Counted from the first letter of the stretch, positions 41,170-51,739 are shown. The stretch: DNA of 64,000 bases from Antilocapra americana (GCA_007570785.1 ML660201.1:33727840-33791839); one strand, 5' to 3'. Made by a program: numbers and translations. Notes: a model not told the origin generated them from the sequence alone.

Positions 41170-41380
41170 CCATGACCAGTAGCTAACGTTTATTGAATGT
41201 TTCCTGGGTGCTAGGTCCAGTGCTAAGGACTTCACGCTAAGGATTATTTGCTCCTCAAAAGAGTTGTGCAAGCATGAGCCCCTCTTGTTTTAGGTAAGAA
41301 CACAAGGTCCCAAATCAGACAGTTAGCAAATGTTAGAGCCAAGGTCTGACCACACGCGCTCCATTCCAGATCCCTTGTCA
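41170..41380 (-). mobile_element. MIR SINE
   Basis: Antisense MIR: GTAGCTAACGTTTATTGAATG, CTAGGTCCAGTGCTAAGGAC, AGACAGTTAGCAAATGTTAG and AGCCAAGGTCTGACC. Confidence 0.78.
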
Positions 41381-41539
41381 CACCCTCCCCTCTTATGAAA
41401 TGGATGGTCCCGTGCCAGATTTAGTCCAGGTGAAGATAAATCGTTTTCCATGCTTTCTGCTCTGCATTCCTCTTCATTGCTTCTCTGTCCATCACTTGTG
41501 AATTGCTTCTCGTGATTCTCCTATGATCTTGACAATAAT

Positions 41540-41650
41540 AAGTACATCAGAGAGGCTCATCTTCAGATGAAGAAACTGGGACACAGAAAGTTGAAGCGAC
41601 TTGCCCATGATCACACCGGAGTAGGGTGTCACTGCTTCCACTTGGCCACT
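41540..41650 (-). mobile_element. MIR SINE fragment
   Basis: CTTCAGATGAAGAAACTGGG, ACACAGAAAGTTGAAGCGAC and TTGCCCATGATCACACCGG are antisense MIR core words. Confidence 0.75.
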
Positions 41651-42322
41651 GGTGGCCCCAAGCTGGCTTATTTGATAATATCCTTGAAGGATATTGAGAT
41701 GTAGGGGAATCATTTGCTTCCCCACTTGCTCTGAGTTCTGTATGATGGAGACCTGAAGCAGAGTATGACTCATTGGCTTGTATTCAGTTTCTATTAGTAA
41801 AAAGTTTTTCCAGGTCCCATAATTTTCACCTTGAAAGGTCTTCTGTGAAGCAGAGAGAAGCAGTTTGAAAGAAGTTATTAAGCATTATTAATACAATTAT
41901 ATATAACAAAAGACACAATTTAACTTCCCCATATCCAACAAAGAGATTCATTTGAAGCTTCAGGAACTCTAGCTGAAAGGGCAGAGCTCATGGGGGTGGG
42001 TTCTCCAGACAGGGGAGTGGAGAGTGTGGGCAAGGAGCCAAGCTGGCTGCTTTGTCCTCAGGGACACCTCTGCATGATGGAATACACCTCTCCCCAGCCC
42101 CTCCCTCACCTCCACCTGAGGACCCCACACTGCATCCTCATTGCAGGCACAGAGTCCAGCATACTGCCTAGACAGCACTGAAAGAACAATTGATTTTAAA
42201 CAATAAAAGAGGACTATGGATATACTCGGAGAAGAGCTCCGATGGCCAGCCCAGTGAAAGGAAAAGCTTAGTGCATTTCTTTTTTACTTCACCCAAAATA
42301 TCAGAAATAACTGTTACTTACT
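41651..42322. other. Single-copy sequence, nothing recognised
   Basis: GC-richer at 41.98-42.15 kb; 63- and 69-codon frames overlap there on opposite strands. No gene recognised. Confidence 0.4.
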
Positions 42323-42447
42323 ATTGTGCTTGGTCACTCAGTCATGTCCATCTCCTTGCAACCCCATGGACTAGAACCTGCCAGGCTTCTTTGCCCATGG
42401 GATTTTTCAGGCAAGAATACTGAAGTGAGTTGCCATTTCCTTCTCCA
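42323..42447 (-). mobile_element. Bov-tA SINE, partial, left arm of an inverted pair
   Basis: CTTGGTCACTCAGTCATGTCC, CATGGACTAGAACCTGCCAGG, CAGGCAAGAATACTGAAGTG and TTGCCATTTCCTTCTCC are the BovB-derived body in reverse complement. The tRNA-like head is missing. Confidence 0.93.
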
Positions 42448-42456
42448 TATTTACAC

Positions 42457-42655
42457 TTCCCTGGTCACTCAGCTGGTAAAGAATCCACCTGCAATGCGGG
42501 AGACCCTGGTTTGATTCCTGGACTGGGAAGTCCCCTGGAGAAGGGAAGAGCTACTCACTCATATATTCTTGCCTGGAGAATTCCATGGACAAAGGAGCCT
42601 CGCAGGCTACAGTCCATGGAGTCACAAAGAGTCAGAGATGACTGAGAGACTTTCA
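42457..42655 (+). mobile_element. Bov-tA SINE, right arm of an inverted pair
   Basis: CTTCCCTGGTCACTCAGCTGG at the head, GGTTTGATTCCTGGACTGGG (B-box region), and CATGGAGTCACAAAGAGTCAG at the tail. Its body is complementary to the partial copy just to its left over about 115 bases. ATATTTAC and TTATTTAC flank it (about 42448 and 42669). Confidence 0.95.
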
Positions 42656-42824
42656 CTTTACTTCTCCTTATTTACCGTTACTGGTAATTGTGTCAGTCCT
42701 CACCACATTTCCACTCAGTATTTTTACTTTATTGCATTAGAGCAAACACGTACCTAGACCCAGTTCCTAGAACAGCTCATGGCATAGAGTAGGTACTCAG
42801 AAAATATTTACTGAATAAAAGGAT

Positions 42825-42935
42825 GGTGCAGATCAAGAAACTGTAGACCCTAAGGGTGGAAGTGCCTTGCCCAGGGTCACATCTTTAGCAGGAAGCAAAG
42901 TCAGGATTTAAACCCAGGGCTATCCAATACTATAA
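42825..42935 (-). mobile_element. MIR SINE fragment
   Basis: CTTGCCCAGGGTCACATCTTTAG and GTCAGGATTTAAACCCAGGGC are antisense MIR words. Confidence 0.75.
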
Positions 42936-43044
42936 AGCTCTTTCTTTCTGACTGTTAGGATAGGCCTCTTTGTTGGTACAAAAAGATGGAGATTGAAGAC
43001 CCAAAGGTCTTTTACAGAGCTATAGACTGAGGTCCAGGAAATGC

Positions 43045-43180
43045 GTGTTCTGGCCCATCCTTGCTGGAATCCCTGTGTGTCCTTGGAAAAGCTGCTTCTC
43101 CATTCAGAACCTCAGTTTCCTAATGTGTAAAATGGAGAGATGGAAGTTGTGTTTTCTAAGGTTCTAGCAGCCCTCAGAAG
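43045..43180 (+). mobile_element. MIR SINE fragment
   Basis: CATTCAGAACCTCAGTTTCC then TAATGTGTAAAATGGAGAG in sense orientation. Confidence 0.75.
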
Positions 43181-43699
43181 TGTCTGGGAAGCTTTCTGGT
43201 TTGTCATCTTTCCTGCTCACTTGGCACTGGAGTCGGGCTTGACAGAGAGAGTAGCCAGTTCAACAGCGAAGCACTTGAGAAAAGCAGTCATTTGTGTTTG
43301 ATCTCAAGGTGCACAAACATTCAAAGATGACATAGCCCCAAGCCAGAAAATTCCCTGAAATGAAAGTTGGAGAGAGAAAAGAAAGAAAAAGAAAGTAGAG
43401 ACAATTGGGGCTGGGGGAGAGCTCTGATTACACCCTGCGTTGATGCAGCACATAATCTGAAACAGGCGCTCAGGTTCATAACTGTGCCCAGATCTGGTCC
43501 CTGGCACATAAGAGCACAGCCTTTTTTTTTTTTTTTTTTTAAAGGCGTGCATCTTTAAAGCCTCTCTTCTCCTATGTGATATTTTTGTACCCCTTTGGAG
43601 GTTGTGTCGCTGGGGCGTTTGCATCCAGCAAAGGCTTTCTTCCTCCTTCCTGGCTTGGGGATTATTGATTTGGAAGGCGAGGCTAATTTACATGTAAAT
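43181..43699. other. Single-copy sequence upstream of the candidate promoter
   Basis: Contains a T19 run at 43522-43540. No repeat family seen after it. A TTTACATGTAAATAAA word at about 43688-43703 is a near-palindrome with a TATA-like end. Confidence 0.4.
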
Positions 43700-43739
43700 A
43701 AATCTCAGCGCTGGGCAGAGGGGATGGGACATCCAGATG

Positions 43740-44332
43740 CCGTGACTGACTTGCTGACGTCACGGCCTCATTAGCATGCGGAGGATGCGAGCACTGCAAC
43801 AGCGACTCCGGCACCACCAGCAGCTCCGCCGACAGTTATTAGTATTTCTCGGAGCTGCACAGTTCCTGGTTCTGTGTCTTGAGCTCCGTGACCAGCTGAG
43901 TGGTTGCCCCCGGCTCTGGCTCAGGATCAGCTGGTGACGCTGAAGCTGAGGCCTTTGACTTCCTGCAGATTGTCGTGAAGAAGGGGAGTTCATATGAAAG
44001 TGGGGGTCTCGGGAAGGCGATCGGATCTGAAGGGAGAGAAGAAGTCACACTTTTTCCCCTGCCTGGTGGATCCCAGGAGGGTCTGGATCCAGCAGTGCTG
44101 TTTCTGTGAACGAAGGCAGAGCAACGCAAGCTCTGAGCCTGCTGCTGCTGGCCTCAGGAAGGGTCCTGATTTGGAGAAGGGTTTCCAGAAAAAGATGCTT
44201 TGGCTGCCTGCCGTCCTGCTTGCCTTCTTAGGAGCCAGACCCAGGGGAAAAGTGAACTGGGGCAATTGACAGCTCAGAGGGTCTGGCGGAAGCTTCTATC
44301 CAGACTGGGAATTTCACTCTTCTCTGAGGTAG
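43740..44332 (+). other. Candidate alternative promoter and first exon, gene unknown
   Basis: About 590 repeat-free bases starting at the CRE and ending in AG|GTAAGA at 44331-44338, a near-ideal splice donor (a second, weaker donor GAG|GTAGGT lies 4 bases upstream). A small frame of 53 codons starts at ATG 43776 and stops at 43935-43937. Its translation begins basic and glutamine-rich, then has a hydrophobic run (LLVFLGAAQFLVLC) that could be a membrane anchor. It stops before the donor, so it would be an upstream ORF or chance. Another frame (43994-44269) ends before the donor too. I therefore favour a mainly untranslated first exon. No transcript evidence is available. Confidence 0.4.
43755..43762. 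promoter_or_regulatory. Perfect palindromic CRE (TGACGTCA)
   Basis: Full-length cAMP response element, the binding site of CREB/ATF/CREM dimers. It lies in a pocket with about 14 CpGs in 230 bases (43.70-43.93 kb), which is high for this window. It is followed by an ATTAGCATGC octamer-like word at 43770-43779. Full CREs with intact CpG are uncommon in bulk mammalian DNA and are enriched in promoters. Occupancy is unknown. Confidence 0.6.
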
Positions 44333-45839
44333 GTAAGAAATTTGTTGGAATTCACGAATTGAACAACAGTGTATTTTCTAGGAAGGATGAGAAGGCTAGA
44401 TCTAGAGGCTTTGCATGGGGGGTGGGCAGGACATTGGGGCTCTGTTATCTTGGTGGGGAGGCCGTTTTCTGTGGTCCTCTGGCACCTCTGCCCTTATCAT
44501 GCTTATTGGAAAGCTCAATTGCACAGTGACATTTCACAGCTCTAGGGAGTCCTGAAGAATCCCTTAAGTCTCAGTGCTTTAGAGGCAGCCTTTCTGTAGA
44601 AGAAGTGCAGCTATCTTTAAAAATAATAATACTAAAGGGGGAGAGGGTTTAAAAACCAAGCACACACCTGGCTGCGAGCTTGCATTTTGACTCAGGATGT
44701 CAGAAACCATTAGAGGCTCTCGGAAATGAAGACTTAGGTGAGACTTCCAGGCGAAGAAATGGCGCTGGAATTATTTAGGTTTAATTTTAGCCAGTGCTTT
44801 CAGATTAGAAATGGTGACAGAGCTCCAGAATATGACCGCGCAGCCCAGCTGAAACACATGACTCAGTGTGTTCTCTACATGGGGTTTCTTGGTGAAGTGT
44901 TCACAGTGAGCTCTCCTCAGCTCTCGGTTTCCCCAAAGCCAATCACAGCGTCCCTCATCTGCCATGAAGGTCTTGGTGATGAAAGACAGATTTTTAAATC
45001 CCCCCCTTTTTTTTTTTTGGTTATGTGGTCTTAGAATATGCTGAGGTCTGATGAGGCTATTTTGAGCCATAAATAATCCGAGCTGGGCCTGATCACAGGG
45101 GGATAAGTGGTCTGTACCAGCTGTGATGCCATCCGCGGTCCAGGCGTGGCTCTTGTATAACTTCCGCACGTATGCGATTTCCCCGGAGAGTTCTGCTTCT
45201 AGTCAGTGCATCCATGGCCAGTCAGGGGAGGGCTCCAGTGTGCTGTGACTCTGTAGACAAGGCCTATCTTGTACCAGAGCTACAGCTTGCAAGGCTGCAA
45301 TTTGCTTTGCTTGAATCTCTCTTCCCAGAGAGTGTTTTAAACCATCTCAGAGAGACTTAAACTAAATGAAGCAGCCTGGCCTCCTTGCTGGAGGCTGAAT
45401 TGGCTACTCTAATCCCGTTTTCCAGAAGGCTTCCTGGCTCTTGATGGCTTTCACAGATGGGTCAGGATGAGTGTCCCCTTGGGCCCCAGAGCAAGTCACA
45501 ACTTTAACAGAATTGCTGTATTTTGGAAATTTGGGTTTTAATGCCTCCTTGAGTGCTTGTAAAGGTTTTGACTTTCCCTCAAATGCTCTTTCCCCTTGGA
45601 AATTTTTTTTTTTTAATGTGAAAATTAAAACATGTTGGCTCCATCAGACATTACAACCTATAAACAATCGTGAGGGCGCCAGAAATGGTAAAATAGCATT
45701 GTTTGAAATGGCAGGTTTGTAAAGGTTCATCATGCAATGTGGGGGGTGGCAAGAGAAATATTGGAAGGAAGGTGCATTCATGGAAGCTTGAGGAATGAAC
45801 AAGGAATTTTGCGATTAGGCAGTAGGATATGATGTTTAT
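44333..45839. other. About 1.5 kb of single-copy sequence after the candidate exon
   Basis: No repeat recognised. The 45.03-45.20 kb part has unusual CpG content for its surroundings (ATCCGCGGTCCAGGCGTGG near 45130; CTTCCGCACGTATGCGATTT near 45161) and a MEF2-like CTATTTTGAG word near 45057. It may be a regulatory element. A T run lies at 45007-45019. Confidence 0.35.
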
Positions 45840-46050
45840 CATCAAGGACTCAGAGTCTGGATTCAGAAAGAGGTGAAAATACTTGAGCTACCTTTCTGAA
45901 TATTGTTTCCTGCTTGTATAATGAGAAGAGCAGTAGAACCAACAGGCAGGGTATAAGGATGAGGTGACATACGAAAGCACCTAGTGCAGTGCTAGCTACA
46001 TAGTAAATGTCCAGTAAAAGTTAGCTATTACTGTTGTTACTGTTGTCATT
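45840..46050 (+). mobile_element. MIR SINE
   Basis: TGTTTCCTGCTTGTATAATG, AAGCACCTAGTGCAGTGCTAG, TACATAGTAAATGTCCAG and TTAGCTATTACTGTTG in sense order. Confidence 0.75.
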
Positions 46051-47009
46051 GTTACCTTTTTATCATCATTTTAATAAGTGTAGATGCTAAAAAAAAAAAA
46101 GAAAAAAAGAGACAACCCACTGAAAAGGCAGTATGCTCACATCCATTTATGTGCAGAGAGGTTCAGCCAGCAGCAAAGGTGCCATCTTCAATCACTGTAA
46201 CGTCCCAAACTATTCCCACTCAAAGCCACTTCCCACCCTACTGACTGAGTTGACATAATAAAGTGTATTGTCTGTCTGCTGTACTTTGCAGAGCTAGAAG
46301 TGACCTGATACTAGGATGAAAATCATCTAGCGTCAGCTAAGGCTCAGGCACCCTTAAAGAAGTTCTCTCGGACTGCTGACGACTCTCATGTAGACCTTTA
46401 CAGGATCCAAATCAGAATCAATGCACTTCTGGATTTCTGTGCATATTTTTCTTCTGATCCAACATTGCGTGTGTAGGAGGCCTGCCTTTTCTTCTTTCTG
46501 TGTGATGCAGACACTAAGCATCAAAGGGAGGGAGGCCTTTGAATACGTTCTTCACCTGATGAATGGCTCCTTGGAGGTTCCAAGGCTTCGTTTATGCCAT
46601 CATGTTGGTGACGTTAGCTTATGGGTCGGCTGTTAAGGGGAAAGAATGGTGCTCCCTTCCCTACCTGCCTGTGACCCAGGCTTCTGCCCTTGACTTGTGT
46701 TGATATACCCCATCCATCTTTCCTAGATTTTTGCCCCTCCTCTCTCCTGCTGGTGAGCATACTTCAGTCATGCAGCTTGATAACTGTTTCTCCCAATTCT
46801 TTCAGCATCTTTCTTTAAACGTAGATGAACTGGAACTCCAGTGCAGAGATCTGAAGGACAGCTTACAAGTGACTCCTTTACAGTCAGAGGAGTCTGGCTT
46901 GAAGTTCTTTCTGCAGAAACTCAGACTTGGGAATTGATCACCCCAGGCTGTAATAAAGTTGTGTCTTGCATAGAAAATCATAGTTCTCCCTTTAATGATA
47001 GCCTCCCTC
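46051..47009. other. Single-copy sequence, no gene recognised
   Basis: Starts with an A-rich run at 46090-46111. Plus frames of 68-71 codons (46421-46636, 46731-46937) have no recognised domain. Confidence 0.4.
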
Positions 47010-47120
47010 CATTGCCTCATGATTGTATGTGTGATCTTAGGAGAGTAGCTTGAGCTTTCTGAACTTTGATTTCCTCATATAAAACTTAGGCATAAATTTC
47101 CCTGAATCAGTGGGACTCAC
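47010..47120 (+). mobile_element. MIR SINE fragment
   Basis: GTATGTGTGATCTTAGGAGAG, TTTGATTTCCTCATATAAAAC in sense order; diverged. Confidence 0.55.
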
Positions 47121-47259
47121 GGGCTTGCCGGAGGATGGGAGCAGCACTGCCTCTGCCCAGTTCCTGGCTCCTATGAGGTACTCGACTTGCCTTCCTTCTG
47201 GGGCTGACGACTTTGACATTTCCCATTGAATCCGAACCTATGAATCCCAGGGGGCAGTA

Positions 47260-47350
47260 GTTTTCATACTCATTCAACAGAGGAGACTGAAGGCCAGAGA
47301 GGGAACATCACTTACCCTCAGTGACACAGCTGGTGACAAGCCCTGGTACC
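47260..47350 (-). mobile_element. MIR SINE fragment
   Basis: GAGGAGACTGAAGGCCAGAG, CTCAGTGACACAGCTGGTG and ACAAGCCCTGGTACCCAG in antisense order. Confidence 0.65.
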
Positions 47351-48312
47351 CAGCCTAGTGCTGCTTCTACTACAAGTGGACTGCAAAGACTCTGAGTCTG
47401 AGCAGGGCTTTTGGCCTCCCTTCTGTACTTCTCGTCTTGAATTAGCAGAAACCTCTTTCTTTAGAAGCCAGGAACATGGCCTTCTCTCTTCTCTGTTGTT
47501 TTCAAACACCCAAGAGTGAAAATGCTCCGTCCATCAGACAGGAATTCTAGGTGGCATTTGAGTAAGGGCTTTTCTTTTGTGCTTGAAGACCTACTAAAAC
47601 CTTTCTCTGTTCATACCCTCCTTGATTGTCATGCTTATAATAGGTCATTGCTGGTGACCATGAACTATTGCCAGTTAAGAAGCTGGAGGTTGAGGCATTG
47701 GCAAAATCTGTTTCCCTCATTAATGCTCTTGGCTGACATTTGCCACTTTTCTCTTTTCCCCACCTGAAAAGATTGTTCATGAAACGTTTTCATTCTTATA
47801 CATTGTGTGTGTGTGTGTCGGATGCGTGTGGGGGTCGTGGTGGTGGTGGTGGGGTGGTTTGGGTCTATTTGAATGAAGTAGGGGAGAAAAGGCTGGACAA
47901 GATGACATTGAGATTCTAGCATCATGAGTCTCTGACCCTCTCCACTGGGAACCTGGCTAGTTGATTTTGGAGACTTGGCTTTCTTGTTTCTTTGGCATGC
48001 TGTTTGAGCAGTTCTTTGTTCAGAGTCTGAAATCCAGAAGCCATCTTCCTCCATTATTTCCCTAGGGACAAGGCAGAGAGAGAAGAAGGTGGAGGGAAAA
48101 AAGGTGGGTTGGAGGGGTGGGTGCTGTTTGTGAAGACAGAGATTAGAGAGATTGGATGAAGGAGTCAGAAGAGAGGGAGAACAGGAAGCAGCTGGGAGAA
48201 TGTCAGAGCAGTCTCCAAACCACCACGAACATGCTAAGCCGAAGTTCTTCAGTGATGGCGCAGCCAGAAGACAGGCACCTGTGTTCTACTGCAGCTAGAA
48301 AGGCCTGTGGAA
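47351..48312. other. Single-copy sequence with TG/TGG simple repeats and a purine-rich tract
   Basis: 47803-47862 holds a short (TG)n followed by (TGG)n-type sequence. 48062-48230 is purine-rich (GGCAGAGAGAGAAGAAGG and similar). Minus frames of 77-129 codons cross the simple repeat and are not genes. Confidence 0.5.
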
Positions 48313-48520
48313 CCTGTGCTCAGTCTCTCTGTCGTCTCCAACACTTGGGACTGTGCTTCATCAGGCTCCTCTGTCCGTGGGATTTTTTAGGCAAGAAAAC
48401 TGGAGTGGATTGCCATTTCCTCCTCCAGGGACTCTTCCCCACCCAGGGCTTGAACGTGAATCTGCTGCATTTCCTTCCTTGCAGCTGGATTCATTACCAC
48501 TGAGCCATGGGGGAAGCCCA
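48313..48520 (-). mobile_element. Bov-tA SINE, diverged
   Basis: GGCAAGAAAACTGGAGTGGA, TTGCCATTTCCTCCTCCAGG and CCACTGAGCCATGGGGGAAGC in reverse complement. The B-box region reads GCTTGAACGTGAATC, strongly mutated. Confidence 0.9.
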
Positions 48521-49509
48521 CAGAATCCATAACACAACCATTTACAATGTTAGAGTCTAAAACCCTATATGGGGCTCAGCACAGCAAGTGTTTTCCACCA
48601 GAGCACCATGGCCTATTTTTAAAAGTGCATTTATTCAAGAGAACACATTTTTGAGTACAGTACAAGCCAGCCAGCCTCCTTGATGGGTATGTAGCCTGTA
48701 CTTCGGCACATATTTGGTTGTAAAGTCCATCAGGATCAAGTCAGCTGAACTGAAGACTCAAGTTTCCTGAGAGCTGACAGGGAAGAGAAGACACAACACT
48801 GCCCGGGGCGCAGAAGCCGGAAGCATCACTGGTCGGAAGTGGAGACCCCAGGGCCGTCAGGACTGCTGGCCTTGTTGGAGAGAGCATAACCAGAGTCTTG
48901 GTCACTCAGGACAGTGGGATGACCTCTAGGAAGAATGAATAGTGGGGATTTCTGATAGCCCCTGTTCTTCCTGGTTCTGGCATTTGTGCATAAACCGTCT
49001 TGGGGCACTGGAGGGAACACAGCATCTTTCCTCTGGGATGTGAGGTAGAGATGGAGCCAGGTGGGGCACCTTTCACAGTCAGCCCTGTGCCTGTCTCACA
49101 GTAGATGGGGCCCTGAGTTGTCTCCATTCGTCTTGCACTGGGAGCACCAATGACTTCAGCTCCCCCACCCCTTCTTAGTTTTTAAATATCAAACCGTACA
49201 AATAGGATCCAGCCCCATCCAGGGTTAAAAGTAACTGGGACAAAATTCTTAGCATTTCATTTCAACTGGGCAGGATGCCATTTTTCCAGTTCTTTTCTTG
49301 GCATCCATTCACCAGTTGTGAGTCCTCAGAGATTCTTGTTCATGAAAGTTCCAGGACTCAACTGAGAAACAGCTGTACTTTCTGTGGTCACAGGGTCAGA
49401 TATTTTTCAGGGTAGCTGTTAGTATATATGTCAGTGTATGTTATGGGTGTCTACATGTTTGAAATAGTTTTGTGTTTGTGTGAATGTATAGCAAAGGAAA
49501 TAGGTATCA
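48521..49509. other. About 1 kb of single-copy sequence, no gene recognised
   Basis: CpG-containing segment at 48.80-48.86 kb (GCCCGGGGCGCAGAAGCCGG). Minus frames of 64 and 73 codons overlap there without a domain. Confidence 0.4.
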
Positions 49510-49705
49510 TAGGTTGAACACTTACCATATTCTAGTTGATGTGAAAGATGGTTTCCATACCTTATTAATTCTTGCAGCAGTTACACAGCTAGGTATTACT
49601 AGCTCCATTTAGTAAGGGAGAAACCAAAACTCCAAGAAGTTAAGTAACTTGTCCTACTTTATGCAAAGAAGAAAGAATAAAGCTGGAATTCAAACCCAGG
49701 ATGGT
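49510..49705 (-). mobile_element. MIR SINE
   Basis: GAACACTTACCATATTCTAG, TACACAGCTAGGTATTACTAG, AAGTTAAGTAACTTGTCC and GGAATTCAAACCCAGG in antisense order. Confidence 0.85.
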
Positions 49706-49860
49706 CATCATCAAAGCCTGAATGATGTTCACCATTCTGGGTCTCCTTACGCTTTTTACTATTAAGTATTATGAATGTTTTTTCTTTGCCTTTTAAATCT
49801 TCTATCTGCGAAACACCTAACATGAGAAATATCTCATTATGTAGCTATTGATTGGTTGAT

Positions 49861-50232
49861 TTTTTTTAATTGGAATATCATTATTTTCCAATGTTGTATT
49901 ATGTTCTGCTGTACAGTGAAGTGACTCAGCTCTAGGTACATATACCTCCCCTCCTTCTTGGACCTTTCTCGCATCCCACCCCCCTCCATCATCACAGAAC
50001 ACAGAGCTGAGCTCCCTGTGCTGTACAGCAGCTTTCCACTGGCTAGCTATTTTATACATGGTAGTGTACATATGTCAGTCCTACTCTACCAGTCTGTCCC
50101 ACTCTCCCCTTCCCCACTGTGTCCACATGTCCATTCTCTATGCCTGCATCTGTTTCCAGGGTAGGAATAGAGATGCTATGTCTGCGTCTACCCTGGAAAT
50201 AGATCCATCTGTACCATTTTTCTAGATTTCAG
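49861..50232 (-). mobile_element. Bovine L1 3' end
   Basis: Antisense L1 3' UTR: ATTGGAATATCATTATTTTCC, CTGTACAGTGAAGTGACTCAG, CCCTGTGCTGTACAGCAGC and CATGGTAGTGTACATATGTC. An internal near-palindrome pairs CAGGGTAGGAATAGAGATGC with a later CTACCCTG segment (about 50158-50205). Confidence 0.85.
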
Positions 50233-50519
50233 GAATCCTTTTGATAAAATTGGCAATATCTAAGAGAATGTATCAGGCACAAAACAGAATAGAGTGGCTT
50301 CTTCATCTCCAGCTCTGAATGTGGCTTTTAGAATAGAAGTGTGAGGTTTGTTGGAAAGTTGGTGAGACACACTCTGATGAGGAGTAAAAGCTCTGGGCAA
50401 ATGGAAGCAGCCTTCTGTTGGACTGAAAGGAGTCTGGGCAGATACGCTGAGAGCCTAGATGAGTCCAGAGAGGCCAGGCTTGTGGGCTTTTGATCCCCCC
50501 ATCATGAGCACTTCAGGTC

Positions 50520-50625
50520 CTAATTAGAATGTGTGTTTCCCCTTTCTGAGCCTCAGTTCTTCTCTCCCTAAAACGAAGGCGCTGGATTAGGTGATCTCTA
50601 AATTGTCTTCTGGCACTGACCTTGA
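50520..50625 (+). mobile_element. MIR-type SINE fragment
   Basis: TTCTGAGCCTCAGTTCTTCTC, GATTAGGTGATCTCTAAATTG and TCTTCTGGCACTGACCTTG in sense order. Confidence 0.65.
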
Positions 50626-51099
50626 AGAGTGTGAACTTTCAGAGGGAATTCTGCCTTGTCGGTGGAGGCGTGCAGTTTGCTCCAGTGGCTGCTCTTGGGC
50701 GGAGAGCTAAAAGGTCAGGTTTTATATCTGGCCCTGACCTCTGTGTGTTGTGAATACGCACTGGAATATGAAAAGCAGTAGCCCTCCAGAGAGCCACTTG
50801 GAGCTTCCTGCAAAAGCCCCTGACCTTTGGATGTTTCAGATGTTGAGTGCGGTGTGTGTGGTGGGGAGGGGTGTTGTCTGCATCCCTCGGTGCGGCTCCG
50901 TCTCTCTCAGAAGCCCTTAGCGCTGTGTCCTGTATACATGCATCCTCCTCAGTGCCTGAGACTAGGGCTCTCCCGTGCACCATGCACACACCGGGGGTGT
51001 GGCGGACTCTGCATTTGTAGCAGCTCCCTGGGGATGTCGGTGCCGCTGCTTCTCAGCCACCTGTGTCATAAGCACAGAGGGCCCCACAAGAGAGATCTG
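50626..51099. other. Single-copy, GC-balanced sequence
   Basis: Frames of 116 (minus, 50639-50989) and 119 codons (plus, 50827-51186) overlap in opposite directions. Neither shows a domain, and CpG-containing GC-rich sequence explains the lack of stops. No gene called. Confidence 0.4.
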
Positions 51100-51205
51100 A
51101 CTGCATTCAGAAGGCCCGGGTTTGATCCCAATTGTGTCATTGTTTACTGGAGTGAAACTGAAAGAGATCATTTAGCTGCTCTGTGACTCAGTTTCTCCTT
51201 CTGTG
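51100..51205 (+). mobile_element. MIR SINE fragment
   Basis: GGGTTTGATCCCAATTGTGTC and CTCTGTGACTCAGTTTCTCC, then TTCTGTGGAGTAATAAATAATA in sense order. Confidence 0.65.
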
Positions 51206-51214
51206 GAGTAATAA

Positions 51215-51265
51215 ATAATAACTAAGTTAATTGATTCCTTACTATGTGCCCAGTACCATGCTCAC
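51215..51265 (-). mobile_element. MIR SINE, left half of a split copy
   Basis: TTGATTCCTTACTATGTGCC then CAGTACCATGCTCAC, continued at 51749 after an L1 insertion. Confidence 0.6.
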
Positions 51266-51739
51266 TATTTTTTAAAGTCTTTTTTTTTATTTTATTAAGA
51301 ATATGGGTTGCTCTGCAATGTTGTGTTTCTGCTGAACAGCAAAGTAAATCAGCTTTACTTAAATCAGATACACATATATCCCCTGTTTGGGGGATTTTCT
51401 TTTCATTTAGGTCACCACAGAGCACTGAGTAGAGCTCCTAGTGCTATATACTAGGTATGGTTAACTATTTTATACATAGTAGTGTGTATATATCAATCCC
51501 AGTTTCCCAATCCATCCCACCTCCCTTCTTCCCTCCTTGGTACCCATACATTAGTCTCTATATCTGTGTCTCTATTTCTGCTTTGCAGATAAGTACATTT
51601 CTGCCATTTTTCTAGATTCCACACATATGCATTAATAACATATGATATTTGTTTTTCTCTTTCTGACTTCATTCTGTGTGACAGTATCTAAGTCCATCCA
51701 TATCTCTGCAGAGGCACAATTTTGTTCCTTTTTATGGCT
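51266..51739 (-). mobile_element. Bovine L1 3' region inserted in MIR
   Basis: Starts with a T run (antisense poly-A at about 51280-51290). Passes GGTTGCTCTGCAATGTTGTG, CTAGTGCTATATACTAGGTATG and CATAGTAGTGTGTATATATC, and ends TTGTTCCTTTTTATGGCT. CATGCTCAC (51257-51265) and CATGTTCAC (51740-51748) flank it, a 9-bp target duplication with one mismatch. Confidence 0.92.

Noticed and set aside
43839..44129. 96-codon minus-strand frame over the candidate promoter
   Set aside because: Low-complexity Ser/Pro/Glu-rich translation, and the splice-donor signal is on the other strand.
43994..44269. Plus frame containing a signal-peptide-like MLWLPAVLLAFLGA
   Set aside because: The frame stops 11 codons after the hydrophobic run and before the splice donor, so no secreted protein can follow from it.
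48826..49127. Possible retrogene because of CpG and overlapping minus frames
   Set aside because: No poly-A tail, no target duplication and no recognisable protein.
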